Below, one piece after another: positions 53,406 through 61,546 of a DNA stretch of 64,000 nucleotides (its first letter is position 1; each line of letters begins with the position of its first letter). Below the pieces are notes generated by a model, which saw only the letters and a program-made list of their open reading frames with translations, was not told where the DNA came from and ran no database searches. The position numbers and the translations under genes are program-made. Source of the stretch: Bacillus gobiensis (GTDB taxonomy: Bacteria; Bacillota; Bacilli; Bacillales; Bacillaceae); contig NZ_CP012600.1 in the NCBI RefSeq assembly GCF_001278705.1, positions 3,163,917 through 3,227,916 of the forward strand, written 5' to 3'.

Positions 53406-54599
53406 ATGTACTTTTTATTGAATATTTTAGGACTAATTGTTGTCACGGCAGTGGTTTACTTATTTTCTCCTTACAAGAAGAAAGTAAAGTGGAGACCAAT
53501 CTTATCGTTAATTGTTCTCGAATTGCTTATCACATGGTTTATGTTAGGAACAAAGATCGGCAGCTGGGTCATTAATCAGATTGGTTCATTCTTCACTTGG
53601 CTGGTAGAATGTGCAAGCGAAGGAATTTCTTTTGCCTTCCCATCGGCCATGGCTAACCCAACCGTTGACTTTTTCTTTAGCGCATTGCTTCCGATCATTT
53701 TTGTAGTCACATTCTTTGATATTTTATCTTATTTCGGTATTTTACCATGGATTATTGACAAAATAGGCTGGGTGATTTCAAAAGCTTCTCGATTACCGAA
53801 GTTAGAGAGTTTTTTCTCGATTCAAATGATGTTTCTTGGGAATACAGAAGCACTAGCTGTTATTCGCCAACAACTATCAGCAGTCAATGACAGACGTTTG
53901 CTTACGTTTGGACTGATGAGTATGAGCAGCATCAGCGGATCAATTATTGGTTCTTATTTAGCCATGGTACCTGCCACATATGTGTTTACTGCCATACCAT
54001 TAAATTGCTTAAATGCGCTTATCATAGCGAATATCTTAAATCCGGTTGACGTGACAAAAGAAGAAGACATCGTTTATGTACCACCGAAAGAAGAGAAAAA
54101 AGATTTCTTCTCGACCATTTCCAACAGCATGTTAGTTGGAATGAACATGGTAATTGTCATCCTGGCTATGGTAATCGGTTACGTGGCATTAACTGCAGCG
54201 CTTAATGGAATTTTAGGTTTATTTATACAAGGGCTAACTATACAGAGCATCTTCTCCTATATATTCAGCCCATTTGCCGTATTACTTGGACTAACAGGTC
54301 ATGATGCCATGTATGTTGCACAGCTAATGGGAATCAAACTCGCCACAAATGAATTTATTGCCATGAGCGATTTAAAAACGCAGCTGGATTCACTCCCGCC
54401 TCATACAATCGCAGTAGCTACTACATTCTTAACATCATTTGCGAACTTCAGCACTGTCGGTATGATTTACGGAACGTATAACTCCGTATTGAGCGGAGAA
54501 AAATCGGCTATCATCGGCAAAAATGTGTGGAAGCTTTTTGTCAGCGGAATTGCCGTATCCTTATTAAGTGCAGCAATGGTCGGATTGTTTGTCTGGTAA
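53406..54599 (+). CDS. nupG: Purine nucleoside transporter (CNT family, NupG-like)
   Basis: A 397-residue concentrative nucleoside transporter with about ten helices. Gate-domain stretches FLGNTEALAVIRQQL (about 139-153) and ATTFLTSFANFSTVG (about 338-352) are family signatures for nucleoside and cation binding. Length equals B. subtilis NupG, and the guanine riboswitch upstream implies purine nucleoside (guanosine/inosine) import shut off by guanine. Starts at ATG 53406. A terminator follows. Confidence 0.93.
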   Translation: MYFLLNILGLIVVTAVVYLFSPYKKKVKWRPILSLIVLELLITWFMLGTKIGSWVINQIGSFFTWLVECASEGISFAFPSAMANPTVDFFFSALLPIIFVVTFFDILSYFGILPWIIDKIGWVISKASRLPKLESFFSIQMMFLGNTEALAVIRQQLSAVNDRRLLTFGLMSMSSISGSIIGSYLAMVPATYVFTAIPLNCLNALIIANILNPVDVTKEEDIVYVPPKEEKKDFFSTISNSMLVGMNMVIVILAMVIGYVALTAALNGILGLFIQGLTIQSIFSYIFSPFAVLLGLTGHDAMYVAQLMGIKLATNEFIAMSDLKTQLDSLPPHTIAVATTFLTSFANFSTVGMIYGTYNSVLSGEKSAIIGKNVWKLFVSGIAVSLLSAAMVGLFVW

Positions 54600-54612
54600 T
54601 ATTATCAAAAAG

Positions 54613-54645
54613 GACACATCGTCGTATAAGGCGGTGTGTCTTTTG
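54613..54645 (+). terminator. Terminator after nupG
   Basis: GACACATCG pairs with CGGTGTGTC around a short loop, followed by TTTTG. Confidence 0.8.
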
Positions 54646-54716
54646 TTCGCTATGTTTAATAAAGATAATCGCGGGAATATTATCTAAAAACCAGAACCAA
54701 AAAAGGAGAGATCGTG

Positions 54717-54995
54717 ATGAAACAGAAAACGCTAATTTCAACCGTTGCCGTATCAACAATTGGTGCTGGAGTTGTCACATCCTATTGGTTAAAAGATAAA
54801 ACGAACCGCCAAAAAGTAAAAGGTTTGATCGGAAGAATGAAATCTGAAATCTCAAAAATCACAAATAAGAAACAATTAGACTCGTTCCCAGTAGACAAAG
54901 CAGGAAACCCTGATTCCAAAGATATTGAAGATAACAAAATGGTTTCTGAAGGCTCCATGTATCCTGTCCAATATTATGATAAAAAGAAGAAATAA
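54717..54995 (+). CDS. Small membrane-anchored protein, YtxH-like layout
   Basis: A 92-residue protein with one N-terminal hydrophobic helix (about 5-25, ISTVAVSTIGAGVVTSYW) followed by a basic then polar tail (KTNRQKVKGLIGRMKSEI). The layout recalls YtxH-like general-stress proteins but no family signature is certain. ATG 54717 is preferred over GTG 54714 because AAGGAGAG is then well spaced. Confidence 0.65.
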   Translation: MKQKTLISTVAVSTIGAGVVTSYWLKDKTNRQKVKGLIGRMKSEISKITNKKQLDSFPVDKAGNPDSKDIEDNKMVSEGSMYPVQYYDKKKK

Positions 54996-55010
54996 TAGAA
55001 TGAAGTGACT

Positions 55011-55045
55011 CGGTGACCGCTTAGCCGGTTGCGGGTCGTTTTTTT
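55011..55045 (+). terminator. Terminator after the small membrane protein
   Basis: GACCGC pairs with GCGGGTC around TTAGCCGGTT, followed by seven T. Confidence 0.65.
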
Positions 55046-55069
55046 TGAGCTCTTTTGTGCAATAGTTTT

Positions 55070-55235
55070 ACTCAATAAAACGATATCTCCTCATAGCCAA
55101 TATCATAGATCAAGCGTCCAAAAGCCGCGATGCGCTCATCTTTCAGCTACCGCATAAACCCAATATAATGCGCTTCACTCGCTCTTTGCTTCAGCACCGT
55201 CATCAACAATGTCCGGGAAACCCCGAATTCCCTAT
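55070..55235 (-). pseudogene. Decayed coding fragment of unknown family
   Basis: A minus-strand frame reads MTVLKQRASEAHYIGFMR, an amber stop, then LKDERIAAFGRLIYDIGYEE. It looks like protein-coding sequence broken by the stop, with no start. The family was not recognised. Confidence 0.35.
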
Positions 55236-55258
55236 TTTATAAAATGGAATGTGAATAT

Positions 55259-55294
55259 AAAGGCGTCTTATCCTATTTGGATAAAGTGCCTTCA
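55259..55294 (-). terminator. Terminator after the Met-rich gene
   Basis: GGCACTTTATCC and GGATAAGACGCC form a hairpin on the minus strand, followed by TTTAT. Confidence 0.6.
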
Positions 55295-55311
55295 TATGTG
55301 CTATAACGCTT

Positions 55312-55515
55312 TCATTTCATGCTAACCATCATGTCCATCATAGATGTCATCATTTCATCGCACTCTTTCATTTTAGGCATCATTTGATCAATGTCCATAT
55401 TCATTTCCATGTTCATGTCACCCATCTGATCCATCATCATCTTCATACAATTCATTTCACACATCATCCTTTCCATACATGTCATCATCGTCATTTCCAT
55501 ACACATTTTTTCCAT
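55312..55515 (-). CDS. Methionine-rich small protein
   Basis: A 67-residue protein with 29 Met and 5 Cys (MCMEMTMMTCMERMMCEMNC at residues 4-23, then DMNMEMNMDIDQMM), plus many Asp and Glu and almost no hydrophobic residues other than Met. A perfect GGAGG lies eight bases before the ATG and a hairpin follows the stop, so translation is likely. MxM and MxxM patterns with Cys resemble soft-metal (Cu+, Ag+) ligands or an oxidant-scavenging Met store. No family is recognised, and neighbours give no hint. The His-rich frame on the opposite strand is only the complement of the ATG codons. Confidence 0.65.
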   Translation of the reverse strand: MEKMCMEMTMMTCMERMMCEMNCMKMMMDQMGDMNMEMNMDIDQMMPKMKECDEMMTSMMDMMVSMK

Positions 55516-56107
55516 TTCACATTCCTCCAGATAGGTAAATTTGTTTTAAAAAGGCACGTAAAAAGTTCCTCAAAAGTACTTGGTAATTGACTTCAAGAAG
55601 AAACATCGGAATACCGGATCATCAGTTTAGCTTTAACACTAATTATACGGTGGTGCTATTTCAATGTAATTTTACTCATCATCTTATCTCCTCTCTCAAA
55701 TTTTTCTAGTAGATCCCACATTTATGATTATGATTCAATTAATTGTGTTCGCCAACTCATGTGTAACATCTTTTGACAGAAAATTTATAATTTTTGAAAA
55801 ATATAGTTGCTCATATTGCTCATAACGCAGGTCCTTGCTGTCCGATGCAGAACCTAACCAAGCAGTAGTAGTTACATCTAAATCCCCCTTTGGAGCAGTT
55901 CCTCATTTGATTTCATATATTCATTAGATATCAGCCAATCAAAAGAACTGAGTAAATAAAAACAAAATAAAGCGCTTAATTTTTGATTTATATTTAAGAA
56001 CATAGCTTTATTTACAAATTTGAAGTAATACGATAAATTCAAATTAGAATATTTTCGTGGAAAAATGTTGATGGTGCGATTAGGTGAAATGAAATCTGGA
56101 TAGGAGA
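55516..56107. other. Long intergenic region with a coding remnant
   Basis: At 55735-55900 a minus-strand frame reads DLDVTTTAWLGSASDSKDLR, then YEQYEQLYFSKIINFLSKDV, ending THELANTIN at the stop. It is protein-like but has a stop instead of a start upstream. The rest is AT-rich and contains the promoter of the HAD-like gene. Confidence 0.35.
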
Positions 56108-56113
56108 ATGATA

Positions 56114-56737
56114 ATGTCTAAAGTTATACTTTTTAATTTCAACGGAACTATTGTAAATACCAGATCTCTAGCAATTACTATTTATAATGAAATTGCTGAA
56201 AAGAAGGGTTACAAAAAAATTAACGAAGAGGAAGTTGCATATTTAAGTACATTATCAATAACTGACAGATTTAAAAGACTCAACATCCCCATGCACAAGT
56301 TGCTAAGTCTTGGGATAACCATTAAACAAAGGTATCAAAAATACATCCCTAATTTGAACTCTGTTGACGGCATAAATGAGGTGATTCATGAACTAAAACA
56401 AAGGGGGTACCGTTTAGGATTTTTGACAACCAACTCCCGTGATGTAACGACTCAGTTTTTAACAAGTAATTCAATTAACATGTTTGATTACACTCATTAT
56501 TCGTTTAATCCTTTTTCTAAATCAAAAGACATTTCCACTTTTTTAAAAAGAAATAAGTTAAACAAAAAAGACGTTATTTATATCGGTGATGAGCTACGGG
56601 ATATTAAAGCTGCTAAAAAGAATCAACTTTGCTGTGCTGCAGTAACTTGGGGGTACGATTCAATTAAACTTTTAAATAGTGCAGACTATGTTGCACAACA
56701 CCCCACAGATATTTTAAAGATTGTTTCGGAGTTATGA
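56114..56737 (+). CDS. HAD-superfamily protein lacking the catalytic aspartates
   Basis: About 207 residues with a haloacid-dehalogenase layout: motif I at residues 6-12, helical cap (about 15-80), motif II FLTTNSR (about 102-108) and motif IV IGDELRDI (about 156-163). Motif I reads FNFNGT instead of FDxDGT, so both the nucleophile Asp (position 8) and the acid/base Asp (position 10) are Asn. Phosphatase chemistry should therefore be lost unless deamidated. AGGAG precedes ATG 56114. A PpaX/Gph-like origin is likely. Present function is unknown. Confidence 0.82.
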   Translation: MSKVILFNFNGTIVNTRSLAITIYNEIAEKKGYKKINEEEVAYLSTLSITDRFKRLNIPMHKLLSLGITIKQRYQKYIPNLNSVDGINEVIHELKQRGYRLGFLTTNSRDVTTQFLTSNSINMFDYTHYSFNPFSKSKDISTFLKRNKLNKKDVIYIGDELRDIKAAKKNQLCCAAVTWGYDSIKLLNSADYVAQHPTDILKIVSEL

Positions 56738-56878
56738 CATATATTATTCATTTGTACTCTGTTGTTAGCGATCATTTTATTTTTTACTTAACCTAGAGAA
56801 AATGAAGCAAATTGTTGGATGGTTACATTCTGTGTATCTGCTGCAATCGCAAATGATATTATTCCGGAGTTGAAAAAA

Positions 56879-57097
56879 CTAGAATTCGAACCTCCTAGGC
56901 TGCGCCCTCAACCTGCTGGCGTTCTCTCCTTGTATAGTAGGAATATGGGATTTCAGCTCTCGCATCCAGTTACGAACAACAACAGATGATTCTCCAATAT
57001 ATTGAACAGCTTCTTTAATCGTTAGTGACATTTCCTCAATGTTTTCATCCATATTGTCAACACGTTTGTTTTCAGTTTCATTCAACTTTGCACACAC
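56879..57097 (-). pseudogene. Fragment of a MerR/RacA-like DNA-binding protein
   Basis: A 72-residue frame with a helix-turn-helix-like segment SLTIKEAVQYIGESSVVVRN, then WMRELKSHIPTIQGEN, after which the sequence turns into an unrelated RLRAQPRRFEF. The wing and downstream domain expected of RacA-like or anti-repressor proteins are missing, so the gene is probably truncated. Confidence 0.5.
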
Positions 57098-57203
57098 CCT
57101 TTCAACATAGGTTTAAACATTAGTGTTTGACAAAAAAGGCTATGAAAATTTGCAGATCAAAGTTTTGTGAAGACTTTCGCTCAAGTCAAGACACAAGTTT
57201 TTA

Positions 57204-57499
57204 TCATATATTTACAGTTCTGCGTTCTACTAAAGCCCAAGTAACCCCTGTTTCCTTAAAACCTGTCATTTCATCTATAACGTCAGCCGCTTTATGTCCC
57301 CACTTAACTTAGCACAAGCTTCACCAGCTTTTTGAGCCCATTTATATGGAATTTTTTTAATAAAGTTTACTAGGGTAGGACCACCATAACGAAGTGCTTT
57401 AACTAATATTTGTTTAACATAAGGAATACCTTCTGTACGCATTTCAGATTTTAAAGGTACAGGAGCCTGGGTTTTATTTGACTTCACTGCAACAACCAT
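57204..57499 (-). pseudogene. Small unknown gene with a one-base frameshift
   Basis: The frame from 57499 codes IPYVKQILVKALRYGGPTLV and IKKIPYKWAQKAGEACAKLS, then shifts. One base later the sequence continues GHKAADVIDEMTGFKETGVT to a stop at 57204. A lost base near 57296 restores about 98 residues. Upstream coding also continues in frame past the ATG without a ribosome site, so the 5' end is damaged too. Family unknown. Confidence 0.5.
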
Positions 57500-57584
57500 C
57501 TTACTTTCAGCAGCACTGTGATCTTTATTTTTATCGTGTACCCAATTTGAGTTTTTTTTGATTTATAGAAACTAAGATTCTGTT

Positions 57585-58904
57585 TTAGACATTCCACTTC
57601 TCAAACAAGTCATCCACCCGTTTCACAATACTTTGCTCCGATACGCTCTGCAGCGCGCCGTTTTCTACAATGGTTTTTCCATTCACGACGACATCCTTAA
57701 TTGCATTCGGCTGCATGGAGTAAACGATGTTGGCAAATAGCTCTGTTTTCGGGGAAAGGGACAGGTCATTCAAATCAACCGAGACGAAATCCGCTTTCAA
57801 ACCTTCTTTTAGTTCTCCGACCGGAAGCCTCAAGAGCTCAGCACCTGTCTTTGTTCCCATATCGTATACTTGCTTTGCAGTAATGCACGTTCCATCCAGC
57901 TTTGTTACTTTTTGAAGCAAGGAGCACATTCTCATTTCTTCAAACACGCTGATTCGATTGTTGCTGCATGCACCGTCTGAACCTAGCGTAATTCGCACTC
58001 CGGATTGGAGAAGCTCCGGAATGTTAGTTACTCCGTCTGATAGGTACATATTGCTGGATGGGCAATAAGCAAGAGAAGCGTTTTTGTTTCCAAGAAGTTG
58101 AATCTCCGAGTCCTCAAGCCAAACCAGATGGATAGCAAGCATCCGTTCATCGACGACTCCTAGTGAATCCAAATAGTGGACAGGTCTCAAGCCGTATTTT
58201 TCTAACGTTTCCTCGACCTCGAACATTTCTTCTGCGACATGAATATGAAAGGGCGTATCGAGCTCTTTTGCCAACCTGTGGCCAGCTTTGATCATTTCCG
58301 GTGATGCTCCGTGCGGACTGTGGGGAGCCGGATGGATGTGAACCATTTCGCTGCCCTGGTATTTTTTTGCTAACGCTCTAGTCCGCTCCACCGCTTTTTC
58401 TACCGTTTCCAGATAGCTCGTCGGCGCTCCGTCCCAATCATACATCGTTCGCGCCAGCACAAGTCGTATACCTATATCCCTTGCCGCTTGAATGACCGCC
58501 TCGTCTGTCGCCGTTCCGCCATTATGCACATAGAAAAAGTCACTGACTGTGGTAGCGCCATATTTCAGCATTTCGCCAAAAGCAAATAAGGCTCCTGTAT
58601 AAATTGCTTCTTCGTCCAGTAAAGGAGTATATCGATAAAGCGCTTCGTCACGCCATTCGAGAAACGGCCGGTCGGCAGCAATCCCCCTTAGAAGACTTTG
58701 AAAGGAGTGATTGTGCGCATTAATCGTACCCGGCAGAATGGCTTTGTGGCTCCAGTCGACCGTTTGTACTCCTTTATACTTTTCAAGCATGCTTTTTTTA
58801 GGACCTATTTCTTTGATTTCTTCATCCTCAACATAAATCGCTTGATCGTTTTGAAACGTATCGTTCGTGTAAACCCTGGCTGCGCAAAATAATGTCGCCA
58901 TCAT
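57585..58904 (-). CDS. AtzA/HutF-like amidohydrolase, last gene of the hut operon
   Basis: A 439-residue metal-dependent amidohydrolase of the cytosine-deaminase-like/AtzA subgroup. NAHNHSFQSLLRG (about 59-71) holds the first metal ligands, HIHVAEE (about 206-212) and the later His supply further ligands, and LGSDGACSNN (about 287-296) holds the catalytic Asp. Relatives include MtaD, guanine deaminase and formiminoglutamate deiminase (HutF). Position at the end of a hut operon makes formiminoglutamate deamination plausible, but this is inferred. The start overlaps the M20 gene stop; AGGAGG lies three to six bases before the ATG pair. Confidence 0.82.
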   Translation of the reverse strand: MMATLFCAARVYTNDTFQNDQAIYVEDEEIKEIGPKKSMLEKYKGVQTVDWSHKAILPGTINAHNHSFQSLLRGIAADRPFLEWRDEALYRYTPLLDEEAIYTGALFAFGEMLKYGATTVSDFFYVHNGGTATDEAVIQAARDIGIRLVLARTMYDWDGAPTSYLETVEKAVERTRALAKKYQGSEMVHIHPAPHSPHGASPEMIKAGHRLAKELDTPFHIHVAEEMFEVEETLEKYGLRPVHYLDSLGVVDERMLAIHLVWLEDSEIQLLGNKNASLAYCPSSNMYLSDGVTNIPELLQSGVRITLGSDGACSNNRISVFEEMRMCSLLQKVTKLDGTCITAKQVYDMGTKTGAELLRLPVGELKEGLKADFVSVDLNDLSLSPKTELFANIVYSMQPNAIKDVVVNGKTIVENGALQSVSEQSIVKRVDDLFEKWNV

Positions 58905-60172
58905 AAACCTCCTAATCTAGTTTTTTTATCTAACGCTAGAATGGTCTGAAGCAATACATTGCCCACTTTTTCAGTATCCTCATGCTTACTTTCTTCTTCA
59001 GGACAATGGCTTTTCCCGTCAATACTCGGTACAAATAGCATGCTGCTTTTCGTAATGGATGCCATATGAGTCGCGTCATGGCCCGCCATGCTTCCTAGAG
59101 TAGAATAAGGCAATGCTAATGAGTCAGCTTGCTCTTTCATCACTTGGATAATCTCTTCACTCATGGGTGATGGAGGTTGATCGAGGAGAACCTTTTGCTC
59201 AATTCGAACGCTGCGTTTCGATTTTATTTCTTCCAATTGACTCTGCCATTTCGATCGCACCTCTTCAATTTGCTCTTTTGTTTCGCCGCGAATTTCCAGC
59301 GTCAGCCTTGCTTCCCTGGGGATAATGTTGGCGGCATTCGGCTGTACAGCGATTGTTCCGATAGTCCCGACGACTTCGTTTTTCGGATGGTTTTTACAAG
59401 TGGCTTCAAGCGCTAAAATGAGCTCCGCAGCTGCTGCCAAGGCATCCTTACGATCATTCATAAGCGTCGTACCGGCATGATTCGCTTCACCGAAAACAAC
59501 GATTTCTTCCCGGTAGATTCCAGTGATTGCTGTGACGATACCGACCGGAATGCCTTCATTGATCAGCCTTTTTCCTTGTTCAATATGAACCTCGAGAAAT
59601 GCGGTTAGCTCCTTTGGATCGCGGGCTGCTTCTTCAAAAAGTTCAGGATCGCCGCCGGCGCGTTTGAGCGCGGAAGTCAAAAGCTCTCCATCCGTATTTT
59701 TAACTCCTTCAATGTCTTTTTTCGTTAATTTTTTCGTAATCGCCCTGCTGCCGAATGTCGATAAGCCAAAGGGGTTTGGTTCCTCAGCGCTAAAGGAAAC
59801 CAATTCTAACGGATGGCGAGTAGTTAGATGATTTTCCTGCAAAACTTTCATTACTTCCAACGCAAGCAAAACACCGAGTGCACCATCATACTTCCCGCCA
59901 TTTGGAACGGTATCAATATGGGAGCCGAACGCAATCGCTGGCAGTCCGCTTTCACGTCCAGGACGCTTTCCCCAAATGTTTGCCGCCTGGTCAACGACGA
60001 CATCAAGGCCGAGCGACTGAAGCTCTTGTTTTAACCAATCTCTCGCTTCCAATTCCGCAGGCGTAAATGTGGTTCGATCTAGTCCTCCCTGCTCATTTCT
60101 CCCAAACGATGCTAGCTTCTCGATACTTTTCTGTAAACGGTCTGGCTGTATACGAAGTTTAGTAGATTCCAT
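58901..60172 (-). CDS. M20-family amidase (N-carbamoyl/allantoate amidohydrolase-like)
   Basis: About 423 residues of the AllC/HyuC/beta-ureidopropionase group. Metal ligands lie in GSHIDTVPNGGKYDGALG, FSAEEPNPFG and LEVHIEQG, and a further ligand in AGHDATHMA. A dimerisation domain sits in the middle (GEANHAGTT). Such enzymes hydrolyse N-carbamoyl, N-formyl or related amino acids. Within the hut operon the substrate could be N-formylglutamate, formed if the neighbouring amidohydrolase acts as HutF. ATG 60172 is chosen because AGGTGAT is six bases upstream. Confidence 0.85.
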   Translation of the reverse strand: MESTKLRIQPDRLQKSIEKLASFGRNEQGGLDRTTFTPAELEARDWLKQELQSLGLDVVVDQAANIWGKRPGRESGLPAIAFGSHIDTVPNGGKYDGALGVLLALEVMKVLQENHLTTRHPLELVSFSAEEPNPFGLSTFGSRAITKKLTKKDIEGVKNTDGELLTSALKRAGGDPELFEEAARDPKELTAFLEVHIEQGKRLINEGIPVGIVTAITGIYREEIVVFGEANHAGTTLMNDRKDALAAAAELILALEATCKNHPKNEVVGTIGTIAVQPNAANIIPREARLTLEIRGETKEQIEEVRSKWQSQLEEIKSKRSVRIEQKVLLDQPPSPMSEEIIQVMKEQADSLALPYSTLGSMAGHDATHMASITKSSMLFVPSIDGKSHCPEEESKHEDTEKVGNVLLQTILALDKKTRLGGL

Positions 60173-60199
60173 TATAATGATCACCTGCTGTTTGGATTT

Positions 60200-61530
60200 T
60201 TAGAAAAAAAGATAGGCTATCGGTGTTACAATAAGAAGGGTTAACACCGTTCTTTCAAACCAAATGAATAGTAAATCCCGGATTTTGAATGGAATATCTG
60301 TTGCCAACATACATGGAATCGAGGCAGAGAAAAACAATATCGCTGATACAGAAACGACACCGTGACAAATTTTGTAATGATCGGAGCGTCGACAACAATC
60401 AAAGCTGGCAAAAACATTTCTGCTATTTCTACTGAAGCTGCTTTCGCTGCCAAAAATGGCTCCGGTAATTGCAGGATCCAAGTAAACGGCAAGAACAGAA
60501 GCCCTAGCCAATCAAAAAACGGGGTGAACTCAGCTAATATCAGACCTAACAGCCCGATGGACATTATCGATGGAAGAATACTCATTGTCATAAGAAAACC
60601 GTCTTTTAAATTCGACCAGATCAGATTCCATAAAGAAGGTGCTTGCTGAGCGGTTGTCATTGCACTTTTCCACGCATGCTGAAAAATTTGTTTTCGAACG
60701 ATCATTTCCGGATCGCCTTCTCCTTGATAATAATCATCACTCATTTTATTCAACGGCCAAATACGAACAGTGATTGCAGTAACAATAAATGTTACAGCTA
60801 AGGAAATCCAGAAATATAAATTCCAATACTCCATTAGTCCAAGTGTTTTTGCGATTACCACCATGAAGGTAACAGACACGGTAGAAAAACCGGTAGCAAT
60901 AATGGCAGCTTCTTTAATGGTATATTTTCCTTCTTTAAAAAGACGATTTGTAATAAGCAGTCCGATTGAATAGCTGCCCACAAACGATGCGACGGCGTCA
61001 ATTGCTGACCGGCCAGGTGTTTTCCATACTGGTCTCATCACTCGTTGAAGCAGTACTCCAATAAACTCCAACAATCCATATCCGACCAAAACGGCTAAAC
61101 AAACCGACCCTACCGGGACAAGCAAGCTTACGGGGATGACAAGCTTTTCAAAAAGAAATGGACCGATATCAGGCTGCATAAGCCAAGCCGGTCCTAAATG
61201 AAAGACCATCATGAATGTTGGTAAAACACCCAAAATTTTTAATATTGAAAAAATAATACTGATACGATCTTTATTCCAGCTTTTATTCAGGAATGGATGC
61301 GCTGCACCTGCTACCACGACAAGGAGGGCATAGTATGGAACTGCTCCGGAAAATGAAGTTCTTATCCAGGTTACAATATGATCTAAAAGGATTGATGAAG
61401 TGCCCCCAATCGTAATCGGGACAAAGAAAATAAAGATCCCGATCAGGCTGTAGCCGACAAATCGTAAAACAGAAGAGACAAGGGCATTGGTTAGTTGTGA
61501 TTTTTCTTTTACCAGGTTCAGGTCATCCAT
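60200..61530 (-). pseudogene. YjiH-type gate-domain permease, frameshifted near its 3' end
   Basis: A membrane protein of the YjiH/nucleoside-recognition gate family with about ten helices. The frame is intact to IVDAPIITKFV, then shifts into junk (SFLYQRYCFS). One base away the family tail continues (GVVSVSAILFFSASIPCMLA, then ERTVLTLLIVTPIAYLFF) to a stop at 60200. A single missing base near 60362 would restore about 443 residues. As the only transporter in this hut operon it may import histidine or urocanate. Either the last helices are altered or the base is an assembly error. Confidence 0.85.
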
Positions 61531-61546
61531 TTTTCATTTCTCCTTT

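Noticed and set aside
55384..55590. His-rich plus-strand open frame
   Set aside because: It is the in-register complement of the methionine codons (ATG read as CAT) of the minus-strand gene, which has the ribosome site. It has none of its own.
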